Shown piece by piece: positions 41,167 to 51,190 of a DNA stretch of 64,000 nt. Location: NCBI GenBank assembly GCA_947179485.1, contig OX359246.1, forward strand, positions 12,090,001-12,154,000, in the 5' to 3' direction. Every line of letters begins with the position of its first letter. Position 1 is the first letter of the stretch. The notes under the pieces were generated by a model that saw only the letters and a program-made list of their open reading frames with translations, did no database searches and was not told where the DNA came from. The DNA is from Allacma fusca (lineage: Eukaryota > Arthropoda > Collembola > Symphypleona > Sminthuridae). Both the position numbers and the translations under genes were made by a program.

Positions 41167-42231
41167 TTACCATGTAGCTGCAATAGGTGCATTGGCGCAT
41201 GCTGGGGTGTTTCTGTTCCAAATGGTACACCATTGCAATTTCCATCCTGATGCGGGTGCGGGAGCAGGAGCAGCTGTTGTTGCTTGGGTTGGTGCAGCAG
41301 TGTTGCAGTTCTGCTGTGGGAAAAGGTTACCAAATACATTTGCTGCTTGAGCTGCCAAGTTGGGGAAAAGGTTTTGGAGTCCAGAAAGGATGGGGGCTGC
41401 AATAGCGGGAAGGCTTGGGAACAGTCTGCCAATCAAGGGTGCGACAGCTGAAAGCAGTGGTCGGGCAATGTTTCCGAGTGCTCCGAGCAAAGGTGCAGCT
41501 AATCTTCCAAGGTTGCTTAATCCAGCTCCGATTGCGGGTGCAATTGTTTGCCACAATGGACGATAGCTGATTGCTGGGCATTGACCAGCAGGAGCTGCAG
41601 TTGTTGCTCCGGCTCCGGCGGCGGTAGTTGCTGCTGCTGCTGTGGTTGCTCCTGCTGCTGTGGTTTCTCCAGCGGCGGTAGTTGCTGCTGCTGCTGTGGT
41701 TGCTCCAGCGGCGGTTGTGGCTGCTGCTGCTGTAGTTGCTCCAGCGGCGGTTGTGGCTGCTGCTGCTGTGGTTGCTCCAGCGGCGGTAGTTTCTCCAGCG
41801 GCGGTAGTTTCTCCAGCTGCTGTGGTAGCTCCAGCGGCGGTAGTTGCTCCTGCTGCTGTGGTTGCTGCAGCTGCGGTAGTTGCTCCAGCTGCTGTGGTTG
41901 CTGCAGCTGCGGTAGTTGCTCCAGCTGCTGTGGTTGCTGCGGGTGCTGTAGTATCTGCAGCTGCTGTGGTTGCTGCGGGTGCTGTAGTATCTGCAGCTGC
42001 AGTGGTTGCAGCGGCGGCAGTAGTTTCGGCGGCGGCGGTAGTATCTGGTGCTGCAGTGGTTGCAGCGGCAGCGGTAGTAGCTGCTGCCGCAGTGGTTGCG
42101 GCGGCCGCGGTAGTATCTGGTGCTGCAGTGGTTGCAGCGGCAGCGGTAGTAGCATCGGCGGCAGCAGTTGTCTGGGACATGGCTGAGCCCACCATGAGGG
42201 CAACCATAAGAGCGACTCTTAAGAAATTCAT
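41167..42231 (-). CDS. Secreted Thr/Ala-rich mucin-like protein 1
   Basis: Single exon, 354 aa. The start chosen is the ATG at 42231, because it opens a classic signal peptide (MNFLRVALMVALMVGSAMSQ) and is shared with the paralogue at 45896; upstream in-frame codons are ignored. Residues about 21-215 are repeats of six residues, TTAA(A/G/P)(A/D/E), giving dense Thr sites for O-glycosylation. The next ~90 residues are hydrophobic and amphipathic (APLLGALGNIARPLLSAVAP) between two cysteines. The end is LQWC-x9-C-ANAP-IAATW, matched by the paralogue. The pattern indicates a secreted mucin-like or surface-coat protein. The Thr-Ala-Ala content also resembles antifreeze glycoproteins, but that function is not shown. 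TATA box at 42319-42326, AATAAA near 41071. Confidence 0.85.
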   Translation of the reverse strand: MNFLRVALMVALMVGSAMSQTTAAADATTAAAATTAAPDTTAAAATTAAAATTAAAATTAAPDTTAAAETTAAAATTAAADTTAPAATTAAADTTAPAATTAAGATTAAAATTAAGATTAAAATTAAGATTAAGATTAAGETTAAGETTAAGATTAAAATTAAGATTAAAATTAAGATTAAAATTAAGETTAAGATTAAAATTAAGAGATTAAPAGQCPAISYRPLWQTIAPAIGAGLSNLGRLAAPLLGALGNIARPLLSAVAPLIGRLFPSLPAIAAPILSGLQNLFPNLAAQAANVFGNLFPQQNCNTAAPTQATTAAPAPAPASGWKLQWCTIWNRNTPACANAPIAATW

Positions 42232-42318
42232 TTTGTCGTTATCGGAAGAACTCCTTCGCAAAACCTTTTCCAGACTACGAATGAGAACTTGTGATGACTG
42301 AAAGTAGATTCTCATCGG

Positions 42319-42326
42319 CTTTTATA
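42319..42326 (-). promoter_or_regulatory. TATA box of mucin-like gene 1
   Basis: TATAAAAG on the - strand, about 88 bp upstream of the ATG at 42231. The same octamer stands at the same distance in the paralogue at 45984. A TCAG initiator-like site lies about 25 bp downstream. Confidence 0.7.
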
Positions 42327-44804
42327 TCCCAAATCAGCAATGCTAACAAAATGCAACAACTCGCACTCAATGACAACATGCAGGAATATTGAGTGCCATT
42401 CCAAGAATACAAGGCATACAATGACTTTCAATACCGTCAATAAATTTGCAAGTTACACTGATTTTATTGGGAAACCTTTTTGAGAATTCCATTCTTAAAT
42501 TTATTTGGTTCTTGAAATTCGCCAGATTTTAATTCCACCGGAGCATCCACGTCTGCTAGCATTATTCCATTCGACGGAACCCTCACGTTTCAATGTCAAT
42601 GCTAAATAAGAATAATTAGCCAAGGTCAACTATTGTGATTGGATGGGAACATGAACGCATAAACAATGGCAGCAATTTTTGAAGCATCTGTCAACGCTGT
42701 ATTGTGCAAAATGTTTTTGACAACTTTTCCTTTTGAACACATAGAAGTATGCGCTGCCATCGGCGTTCACTGACTGCTTCATAAAACGCATCTGGACATT
42801 AAAACCAGATCATTATCCCTTTATTATGCAAAATAACCTGCTATTTTATTGCTTCTGATTAAAATTTTCAATTTCGTATTGACTCTAAGCCTTTCTTCGT
42901 GTAATTTTTTTTACTTTTTAGGGGAGCTTTTTATTCATATCCAGCTGAATCTGAGTTTAAAAATTGTCCCTCCCTAATAGCCCATGTACCATGTACGGGG
43001 CACGGATGGAAAGCATGTGACTCTTGATTTTCATTGTTAAGCAAATATGTTCTAAATTGTTCCAAAATTTGTTTCATTAACAATTGTGCTATCACTCAGG
43101 AGACGTAAAACAAAGTCGGGAGTTATTCAGATGTACAGAAATTAGAACATTTCAAAATTCCCGCCGACATAGGTGACATGAATTCAAAATTTGCGAATGT
43201 GTGTTTGTATTAGAACACAATTTAGCAATTTAGCTTCTATATTTAGGGCGGTTAATGACCTTTGCCCGCCCCAAGGTTCTCCAAGTTCTGATCACGTTAG
43301 AAACGTTTTCAAAGTGTTTTTTTCGTATAAAATTTATTCCGGATAAGGAAAAAAATTCAAAGCTATCGGTCCACAATTCCATAAGTTACGACCAGAAGAC
43401 CAAAAAACTACTCTGACGTTAGGCCTGCTCCTTCACCATTCCAAATTAGTGGTTCAAATTTTGCGGATAGGACCCACCGCAGGATCTTTTCGAAACCACC
43501 AGTGTATTTTTCGGGATTTCCAGCTTCTAAATTATTACGTTATCCAAGTCACAAATTCTGGCGTCGTTGTTGGACAATTTTTTAATCAGAAGAACGTTTA
43601 CGCATTTCAAGTGGGCTCCTACCAAATACTCACATGTTCAAGCGGATTTAAATGTGAACAGTTGTAAGGTCATTCTGAATTAACGAAGAAATCAATTCTG
43701 ATGTCTAGCAGAAGAGTTTGGGTTACTTTTGCGTCCTACCAGGAGGGGCGGTAATGGAGAAAGGTGGCTTCGTTGGGGTAAACGAATTTATCGGGATTCT
43801 TAAGGAAATGTCTGGCAAGTTAGTCGCATGTCGTGTGTATGTATGAAGTCTGTCAACTACTTATCATGTCGGAACTGGTGCTACTGTAAATTATTTACGG
43901 GACTATAAAGCTCCCCTGGATTTAGAAGGATTTGGAAATATACATTCAAACAGGTACTTTTCATTTGTCCTGGATATTCAGGATGAGTGTCACAATCAAG
44001 AACATCTTACTTCCACATTTTTGATTTATAATTAGGAATCGGTCAATTTAATTTCAAATGATGCGATTTGCTGGAGTTCATTATGGAAATAAAAGTCGAA
44101 TTTATTGCAGCTCTCTCAAAGTTACTTAATTTATAGCTCTGTTCACCAAACACACAAGCATTTACGAACAAATTAAAAAAATGGTGACCAAAATGTTACC
44201 TTTATGTATAACGTTGCATAAATATTAACATAAGTTAAAAAGTAGGACTTGTAAAGTCCCGTTTTATCTCTTATCCATGATTTCTTTTGCGGAGTAATTT
44301 TTTTTTAATTTTTTTCCCCAAAGAAACATTCAATTTTGAAGCTCTAACATAAATGCATTAACTATAGATATTATTTTCCATTATGAAAAATATGTAATAT
44401 CCTTTTCATTTCGTAATTATTCGTAAGGGTTATTTTATTAGGATTTTAAATGCAATGTACATATTTGATATGCGCAATGAATGAATTCGTCGTAAAATAA
44501 TTTAGTATTAAGAAATTGTGTAAAAAGTAGTATATTATTTAAATGTGTTCCGAACATTTTCAAAAAGAATTGCAGGACTATCAATTTCTTAAATGTCGAC
44601 AATTATTATGTCGTAAAACTGAAGTATACCAATTACTCATCATCCCATAATAACAATAAAATGCAATCAATCCAACTTCCCAGTCGTATAGTGTGTGCTC
44701 AAAGATACATCCAATTTTATTTGCCAACATTCAATTCGGAATACAAGAGAGAAATGGGCGAAAGGAAAAATTTTGGTTTGAAATCATCACTTGATGAAAG
44801 AATT
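42327..44804. other. Intergenic, no gene recognised
   Basis: Sequence between mucin-like genes 1 and 2. At 44700-44760 it resembles the 3' flank of gene 1 (41058-41115), including 'aaagatacatccaattttat' and 'acaagagagaaatggg', so that part is the 3' UTR of gene 2 with its AATAAA near 44715 on the - strand. Nothing else was recognised. Confidence 0.6.
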
Positions 44805-45896
44805 TTAACCTGCAAACGTTGCTACAACTGGTTGGCTTTTGCATGTTCCCATTGCCACCTGGAATGCGGAGCACATTTGCACTTGGTACATCTGGGGTGT
44901 AGCAGGGGCGGGTGCTGCGGTGGTTGTTGTGGTTGTAGGTACTGCTGTGGTTGTTGTGGTTGTAGGTGCAACTGTGGTTGTTGTGGTTGTAGGTGCAACT
45001 GTGGTTGTTGTGGTTGTAGGTGCAGCCGTGGAGGCAGCTACAGGGGCAGGTGTTGCTGTAGCTCTTGGGAGACCGAAAAAGTTGGAGAAGATTGATCCCA
45101 GAGATGATGCCAAGTTACCAAGGATGGAGCCCACGCGTCCAATAAATCCAAAGAGTCCTGGTGCCAGGGTTGAAATCAGGGGGCGCCATTGTACTTGATA
45201 TTCATTGCACTGAGGAGCTGCGGTAGCAGCAGCAGTGGTTTGTCCAGCTGCGGTAGTGGCGTCTGGGGCTGCTGTGGTTGCTCCGGCGGCGGTAGTGGCT
45301 CCTGCTGCTGTGGTTGCTCCGGCGGCGGTTGTGGCACCAGCTGCGGTTGTTGCTCCTGCTGCTGTGGTTTCTCCAGCGGCGGTAGTTGCTCCTGCTGCTG
45401 TGGTTTCTCCAGCGGCGGTAGTTGCTCCTGCTGCTGTGGTTTCTCCAGCGGCGGTAGTTGCTCCTGCTGCTGTGGTAGCTCCAGCGGCGGTAGTTGCTCC
45501 TGCTGCTGTGGTTGCTCCAGCGGCGGTAGTTGCACCTGCTGCTGTGGTTGCGGCAGCTGCGGTAGTTGCTCCTGCTGCGGTGGTTGCGGCGGGTGCGGTA
45601 GTATCTCCAGCTGCAGTGGTTGCTGCTGGGGCGGTAGTATCTCCAGCTGCAGTGGTTGCTGCTGGGGCGGTAGTTGCTCCAGCTGCAGTTGTTGCAGCTG
45701 CAGGAGTAGTTGCTGCTGCGGCAGTGGTTGCGGCGGCGGCGGTAGTGTCAGGTGCTGCAGTGGTTGCAGGCGCCGCGGTAGTATCTGGTGCTGCAGTGGT
45801 TGCAGGTGCCGCGGTAGTATCGGGTGCTGCAGTTGTCTGGGACATGGCTGAGCCCACCATGAGGGCAACCATAAGAGCGACTCTTAAGAAATTCAT
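44805..45896 (-). CDS. Secreted Thr/Ala-rich mucin-like protein 2
   Basis: Single exon, 363 aa, paralogue of the gene at 41167-42231. The ATG at 45896 opens the same signal peptide, MNFLRVALMVALMVGSAMSQ. TTAAxx six-residue repeats follow for about 190 residues, with more Pro and Gly units at the N-terminal side. The hydrophobic middle (WRPLISTLAPGLFGFIGRVG) is shorter than in gene 1. It is followed by a second mucin block of four TTTTTT(V/A)(A/V)P units that gene 1 lacks. The end, VQMC-x9-C-KSQPVVATFAG, aligns with gene 1. Heavy O-glycosylation and secretion are inferred. About 117 bp covering the 5' UTR and signal peptide are identical to gene 1 (45845-45961 versus 42180-42296), while the bodies have diverged, pointing to recent duplication or conversion. 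Confidence 0.85.
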   Translation of the reverse strand: MNFLRVALMVALMVGSAMSQTTAAPDTTAAPATTAAPDTTAAPATTAAPDTTAAAATTAAAATTPAAATTAAGATTAPAATTAAGDTTAPAATTAAGDTTAPAATTAAGATTAAAATTAAGATTAAGATTAAGATTAAGATTAAGATTAAGETTAAGATTAAGETTAAGATTAAGETTAAGATTAAGATTAAGATTAAGATTAAGATTAAPDATTAAGQTTAAATAAPQCNEYQVQWRPLISTLAPGLFGFIGRVGSILGNLASSLGSIFSNFFGLPRATATPAPVAASTAAPTTTTTTVAPTTTTTTVAPTTTTTTAVPTTTTTTAAPAPATPQMYQVQMCSAFQVAMGTCKSQPVVATFAG

Positions 45897-45983
45897 TTTG
45901 TCGTTATCGGAAGAACTCCTTCGCAAAACCTTTTCCAGACTACGAATGAGAACTTGTGATGCTCTGGGGTTGTTTCACAGCAA

Positions 45984-45991
45984 CTTTTATA
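45984..45991 (-). promoter_or_regulatory. TATA box of mucin-like gene 2
   Basis: TATAAAAG on the - strand, about 88 bp upstream of the ATG at 45896, the same spacing as in gene 1. Sequence upstream of the TATA box differs between the two genes. Confidence 0.7.
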
Positions 45992-48391
45992 CCATCAACG
46001 ATCCCACCAGACTCCTTGAACATTACAATTGAACAGCGGTTCATTGTCAACACACCTGTATTCCTACTTCATTCTGTCCCTCCTATAAATTTGCAAGTAT
46101 AAATTTATCTGGTAGAGCATCTATGAGATTTCCTAAATCAATTGCATATTTGAACAGTTTATATATTTCCAGTTTCTTTTTTTCGTACCTCTTTTATATG
46201 AAAGTTGCGAAAATATTTATTGTTGTAGTCTATTCCAGTGTACAAATCTCTCATTTATTCTTTACATAGAAGATGAATTAAGGTTTCCTACTGGCTATTC
46301 ATCACTTGGCTTCTTTCCCTTGCTACTTATGAAATCATTATGCAAAATTTGTGGGTGATTAAAAATCACATGTATCTAGTTACCTCAACTACTACAGTCT
46401 ATTCATATTGTGGCTTCGCTCCTGTAAATTAATCTTTAGAATTACCACGGATCGTATTGTCGAAACTGGAAACTGAATTCCTTTGCAGTCTGAAAAAGAG
46501 TTGGAAACATATATTTTGAATGTTCGTATCATTTCAAATGCTAGTGTTGACCCTGATGCCATTAGCATAAAATGTACTCATTTCACCCATTAGAAAACTT
46601 TTGATTTTTTTCTAGGGAATAGTATCTGGCTTAAGATTCAATACCCAAAAAATAATTATTTGGTTCTGACCGGCAATCCTTTTTAATCCGTCTAATATCA
46701 AAAATGTAAAAGAAACATTTAAAGGGAAGGTAAGCTAAGGAAATACTGGGAAAAAGACGAGCTTAACTATCGAAATAATTTTATCGAAGTGTGAATTTAA
46801 AGGTTCATTGGCTCGATATATCGCAGTAGAAAGGATCTCATCGCATCAAGTGTTCAAAAACATTTTGTCAGCGGATCTGGTGTCGCCCCCATCTTGTTCA
46901 GGGGTATCCCCGTACCCTCAGTCATAATTCCCATTGGAACGAAACGTGTCCAAAGTACAAAGTTCTGATTTTTCACACATGAAATCTCCGGATAACAGAT
47001 CCTGCGGCAGTTTCTTGTGTACACTGTCTCAGTCTCCCATGACGCACTCCAAGTCATTATGGTGTCACAATGAATCGGATATGGTCTGGTTGTTCTGTGA
47101 GATCAACGAATCTTCCGGATCCATTGCCTGAACCCCATCCATCTTTCTCTTCTCCAAGATTACAATTCCACATAATCATTACATACATCCATGTGTGTAC
47201 GTTTAGGATACAAAGGTCTGACTCTGTTCACAAATACAGATGCAGAAATAAAACTCCTTCAAAAATAAAAAAATTCAAATTTCGGTTTGAAACTAATGTT
47301 TGGACGATTTCCGTCAATTTCTGCAGAATATTTATCCATGACATAAATTACTTCAATTAGAAATGTGACAGTGTATAAAAAAAGTATTTTTAATGATTCT
47401 GTGAACTTGATAAAGGCTTCAATCCCAATACCTTCTGACGTCGCACTCCTTGTCTTACTTTGTTAGTAAGGATTTGGGGCTAACAGCTATTACATGGTGA
47501 TAAAGGAAGGGACACTTCAATTTTTACGATCTGAGCTCTCAGTTCTCAGGAAATATGATAAGATAATTAATTACTTGAGAAATTAATACTACTTGACAGC
47601 TTTCATATATTTATGGACGCCCGAAAGGTCAGCGTTACTCTTCAGTTGTCGAAGCATCTTAGAATATATGTATGGGTAAAATACAAATATGTTATTTTAA
47701 TGTTAAACTGAAATGTAACTTGTGTAGAATTTACAGCGGCGTTGTAAACATAATGACATGGAGAGGGTCACAATTCACAATATATAATAATATAGTTTAC
47801 GCTATTGCAAGTCACTTTTGTCTTCTTTCACAAAACATTTAGACACAAAATGTTGCAGGGACCTGAAGGTTTCTAAAATCTTAAGGTGATCCCAATTTCT
47901 GGCTTAGCGATTTGATGATTGTGACTTGTGACAGTACTTCTTGTCCTAAGTTGACGGAATAAAATTTTGCAAAATCCAGAAAAGATTTTGTGTAAAAGCG
48001 GGGGAAGCACATACTTGCATTAATATCATTTTTGGAGTCTATCATCCGGAGAAAAATCCTATGTCACATAATTACTCTGTATAGCCCAGCATACACGATA
48101 ACGTCAGAGAAATTCTCTAGAAATTGTTGCCTGCATTAATGTCTCAGTTTATATTAGCGCCTGTATATGTATGTACCTATAGAATCTGACAGGGTCAATT
48201 CCGAGGAATTCTGCTCCTATTTTGCCATTCAAGTATATGTACATATAAGTATGGTCATAGACTGGACTAACATTTATAATGCAGTTCTTGCAAACATTTT
48301 CTTTCGTGGTGATAAATTGAGATAGATACCAGAATTTATCTTTTGAACTCTAACCTCAGACATGACGCTTTGCCGCTTCAGTTTCAGTATC
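45992..48391. other. Intergenic with a duplicated, eroded segment
   Basis: 46448-46825 resembles 53618-53900, the 3' flank of mucin-like gene 3. Shared blocks include 'attgtcga-actgga', 'cattagaaaactttt' and 'aattttatcgaa'. This may be a relic of another family copy. No intact coding frame accompanies it, and nothing else was recognised. Confidence 0.45.
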
Positions 48392-48407
48392 TATATAAAT
48401 ATAAAGG
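48392..48407 (+). promoter_or_regulatory. TATA box of the secreted GTPase gene
   Basis: TATATAAATATAAAGG lies about 45 bp upstream of the ATG at 48445, a usual position for a core promoter with a very short 5' UTR. Confidence 0.55.
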
Positions 48408-48444
48408 ATTCCGGAGGTTTTGAGAACGACAGAAGATTTGAAAG

Positions 48445-51081
48445 ATGATTTCCACGAAAGTTGCAAGTTTCTGTGTCTTCAGCTTGTTGTATTTTTGTAG
48501 GACTGGAATTTCCTCTCCGACAACTTGGCAGGCAAGTAGTTCCAATAGTCTTCAAATTATTTCATTCCTTCCGCAAAACTTGTAACTATATACTTATTGC
48601 TTTATAAAAAAATTTATTCTAATGATTTTTGAAGAGATTTTTACAATTATTCGGATTGGACATAACCACATATGTTTTGATATTTTTTATTACTAGAGGG
48701 CTTCAACACGACCAAAACAACCAAGTTACCTGGGCGAGGACACCACTGTAGATGACGCCGAGCGAGTCATCCGTGCTGGAGAGAGCATGACACAATTGTT
48801 GGATACCAAGAAGGACATCGTCCTTGTGATTGGGAATACAGGAGCAGGGAAGACAACGATTACGAAGTTCCTGACAGAGTTCGAGAAGCTGGAGGCGTAC
48901 AACGCCGTTGATCGGATCCTCATCCGAGACACCGACCAGAAGATCAGCGTAGACTCTACAATGGTCTCCAAAACCATTTATCCAGAATTGTTCATCGATC
49001 AGACGACTGGGACGGCCTTCTACGACCTTCCTGGGTTCAGTGACACCCGAAATACCTCCATCGAGCTTGCAAACGCCGTCCTCATGAAGAAAGTAGCAGA
49101 CCATGCCCAGAAGGTGAAGCTCCTTTTTATAGTCAATTACAGTTCCCTCCGGACAGGTGAGACCCGGACGGACTTGAAGGCATTTATCGAGCAATCCGTG
49201 GAGCTTGTCAAAAACCCCGGGAAATTCAAGAACGGAATAGCCCTGGTCGCTACAAAGGTCGAGGGTGCTAAAAGACGCGAATCGATCATCCAAGGGATTG
49301 CTTCTTATTTGACCGATGCGAGGGCAGATCTGGAGGAAATCTTCCACGACTCAAAGAAGCGCAAAGCAGGGCAGGATCTCATCGATGCATTCCTCTCGAA
49401 AGACGGATCCGGGAACTATAACAGGATCTCCTTCTTCAAGCAACCCATCAGAACGGGACCCCTGAACCAATTCCCAGAAATCCGGAGTCAAAGGACGCAC
49501 ATGGCCAGCGTTCTGGAATCAAATATTCAGTACGTGGCAAGCTCTCCGAACGATTTCGGATTGACGGTCTCCCCTGCAGCCAAACTGGTCGCTGCTAAGC
49601 TGGCGGAAAGAATTAATGAGAGGATCACTATGACAATGGCGTCTCTTGGGAACCGATTGGCATCGAACTTGGAAGAAAAAATCAGGACAAGTACCTGGTC
49701 TTCCGTCGGAGTTCTGATGAAAATGCCGAAAGTCCTTGAAAATATGCTGACGACTTTGACTTCAACCACAACTCTCCAAGCCTTCACGGAAACCTTGAAG
49801 ACAATCGTATCCCATTTACAAATGGGTCAGTCCACGACCGAAGAATTAGCAATTTTGAAGCAACGTGAAACTACCCTTAAATTTCTAGCTGAGATCAGCG
49901 GTTCTACCTTCCCGGCGAGCATACTTGATTGGAGTCAATCCATTCAGATCTCCATCAAAAGTTTTGGAGTGGCCGTTTCAAAGAAAGTTGCGGATTTCGG
50001 GACTGACATGGAAAGAAAAATTTCTGCAATTACCCAACAAGTGAGTAGTAATTTTTTGAAGAAACTCAACAGCACCGGGACTGCTCAGCAAAAACAGCAG
50101 ATCCTTGAAAAATTCAATGCAGGGGTTAAAAACGCGAAGGACAACCTACTCCGAGCTAAGACTGTCAATGGTTTCATACGTCAAGTCAAGCAACACGTGG
50201 GGATATTGGATAAGGAAGTTTTGACCACATCCTTGGGGGAGCTCACTACTGATATCAATTTTGATGACACGCTCCCTTTCAAAATTTTGAATTGGATGGG
50301 ACCTTTTGAGAAATTAATCCTGGACCTGAAGGAGGGGAAGTACCACTTGGATTTAAAAATCTTACAGGACGTTAATAAGAACATTACGGCGAGCAATACG
50401 GCTGCCCTGGCAGCACTGAAAAATACTTTTGAGAACCAACTCAGCTCTTATAACAAGACGGTGGCCAGTCTGACTGAAGAAATTAAAAGGAATAGGCAGA
50501 AAGAGGATGCGGAACGAGCGGCACTCATGAAAACATACCACGAATTTGCGAAAATATTAGTTCAAGCAATCAGTAAGCAAACTCCCGTCAACCAACCAGA
50601 GAAGGGGAAATATGCGGCAGAGATTGTGGGATCTACTCTGGGCGGTGTGGCCAAGATTATCGATGCAGCCGTCAAACCCGTAGTAAAACCTAACGGTCAA
50701 CAGAAACCTCAGGCTAATAATACTCCTGTCCAACCGGGCAGTTACAAACCAAATTCTAGTGGCGCCCTCACCCACGGGCCAACGAGTTACAAACCTCAAT
50801 CTGGTGGTTATACTCCTAACAAACCAAGTAGTTACAAGCCATATTCGAATGGTGCCACTCCTAACCAGCCAACAAGTTACAAACCGCATTCTGGTGGTTA
50901 TACTCCTAACAAACCAAGTAGTTACAAGCCGTATTCGAATGGTGCCACTCCTAACCAGCCAACGAGTTACAAACCGTATTCTGGTGGTTATACTCCTAAC
51001 AAACCAAGTAGTTACAAGCCATATTCGAATGGTGCCACTCCTAACCAGCCAACTGGTTACAAACCATATACTTTTCAATAA
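48445..51081 (+). CDS. Predicted secreted P-loop GTPase with C-terminal SYKP repeats
   Basis: Two exons, 48445-48531 and 48697-51081, 823 aa. Exon 1 encodes a signal peptide (MISTKVASFCVFSLLYFC) and ends at a GC donor (CAG|gcaagt); phase 0 agrees. The G domain spans about residues 60-260: Walker A / G1 GNTGAGKTTITK, G3 YDLPGFSDTR, and a G4-like ATKVEG after a hydrophobic strand. This resembles the AIG1/septin side of the TRAFAC GTPases, but no exact family is claimed. Residues about 290-690 are helical, probably coiled coil (KNTFENQLSSYNKTVASLTE). From about residue 710 to the end are eight 15-residue units alternating SYKPYSNGATPNQPT and SYKPYSGGYTPNKPS. Tyr-Lys-Pro repeats of this kind occur in adhesive and structural secretions. 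A GTPase with an export signal is unexpected. The model rests on exon 1; without it the protein would start at the internal ATG 48787 and be cytosolic. Confidence 0.82.
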
Positions 51082-51190
51082 ACCACCTATATAGTTACCA
51101 ACCATATTCTGGGTAACCAGTTCGGGTACCAATTATAAGTTACCCTCCATACTGCCCATAGGCAACCTATAGGTTACAAACCGTATCCAA
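50738..51190 (+). repeat. 45/90-bp tandem repeat encoding SYKP units, decayed beyond the stop
   Basis: Coding copies run from about 50738 to 51078 in 45-bp units, with a 90-bp higher-order period. After the stop at 51079-51081 similar pieces continue out of frame (agttaccaaccatattctgg, gttacaaaccgtatcc) to about 51190. The array was probably longer and was truncated by mutation. Confidence 0.8.

Noticed and set aside
41548..42186. Cys/Gly-rich open frame on the + strand opposite mucin-like gene 1 (and a similar one at 45189-45851)
   Set aside because: It mirrors the triplet repeat of the real gene on the other strand; no signal peptide or conserved end, whereas the - strand frame has both.
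50557..51132. 191-codon - strand frame opposite the SYKP repeats
   Set aside because: Its repetitiveness is the shadow of the repeat on the coding strand; no domain or promoter.
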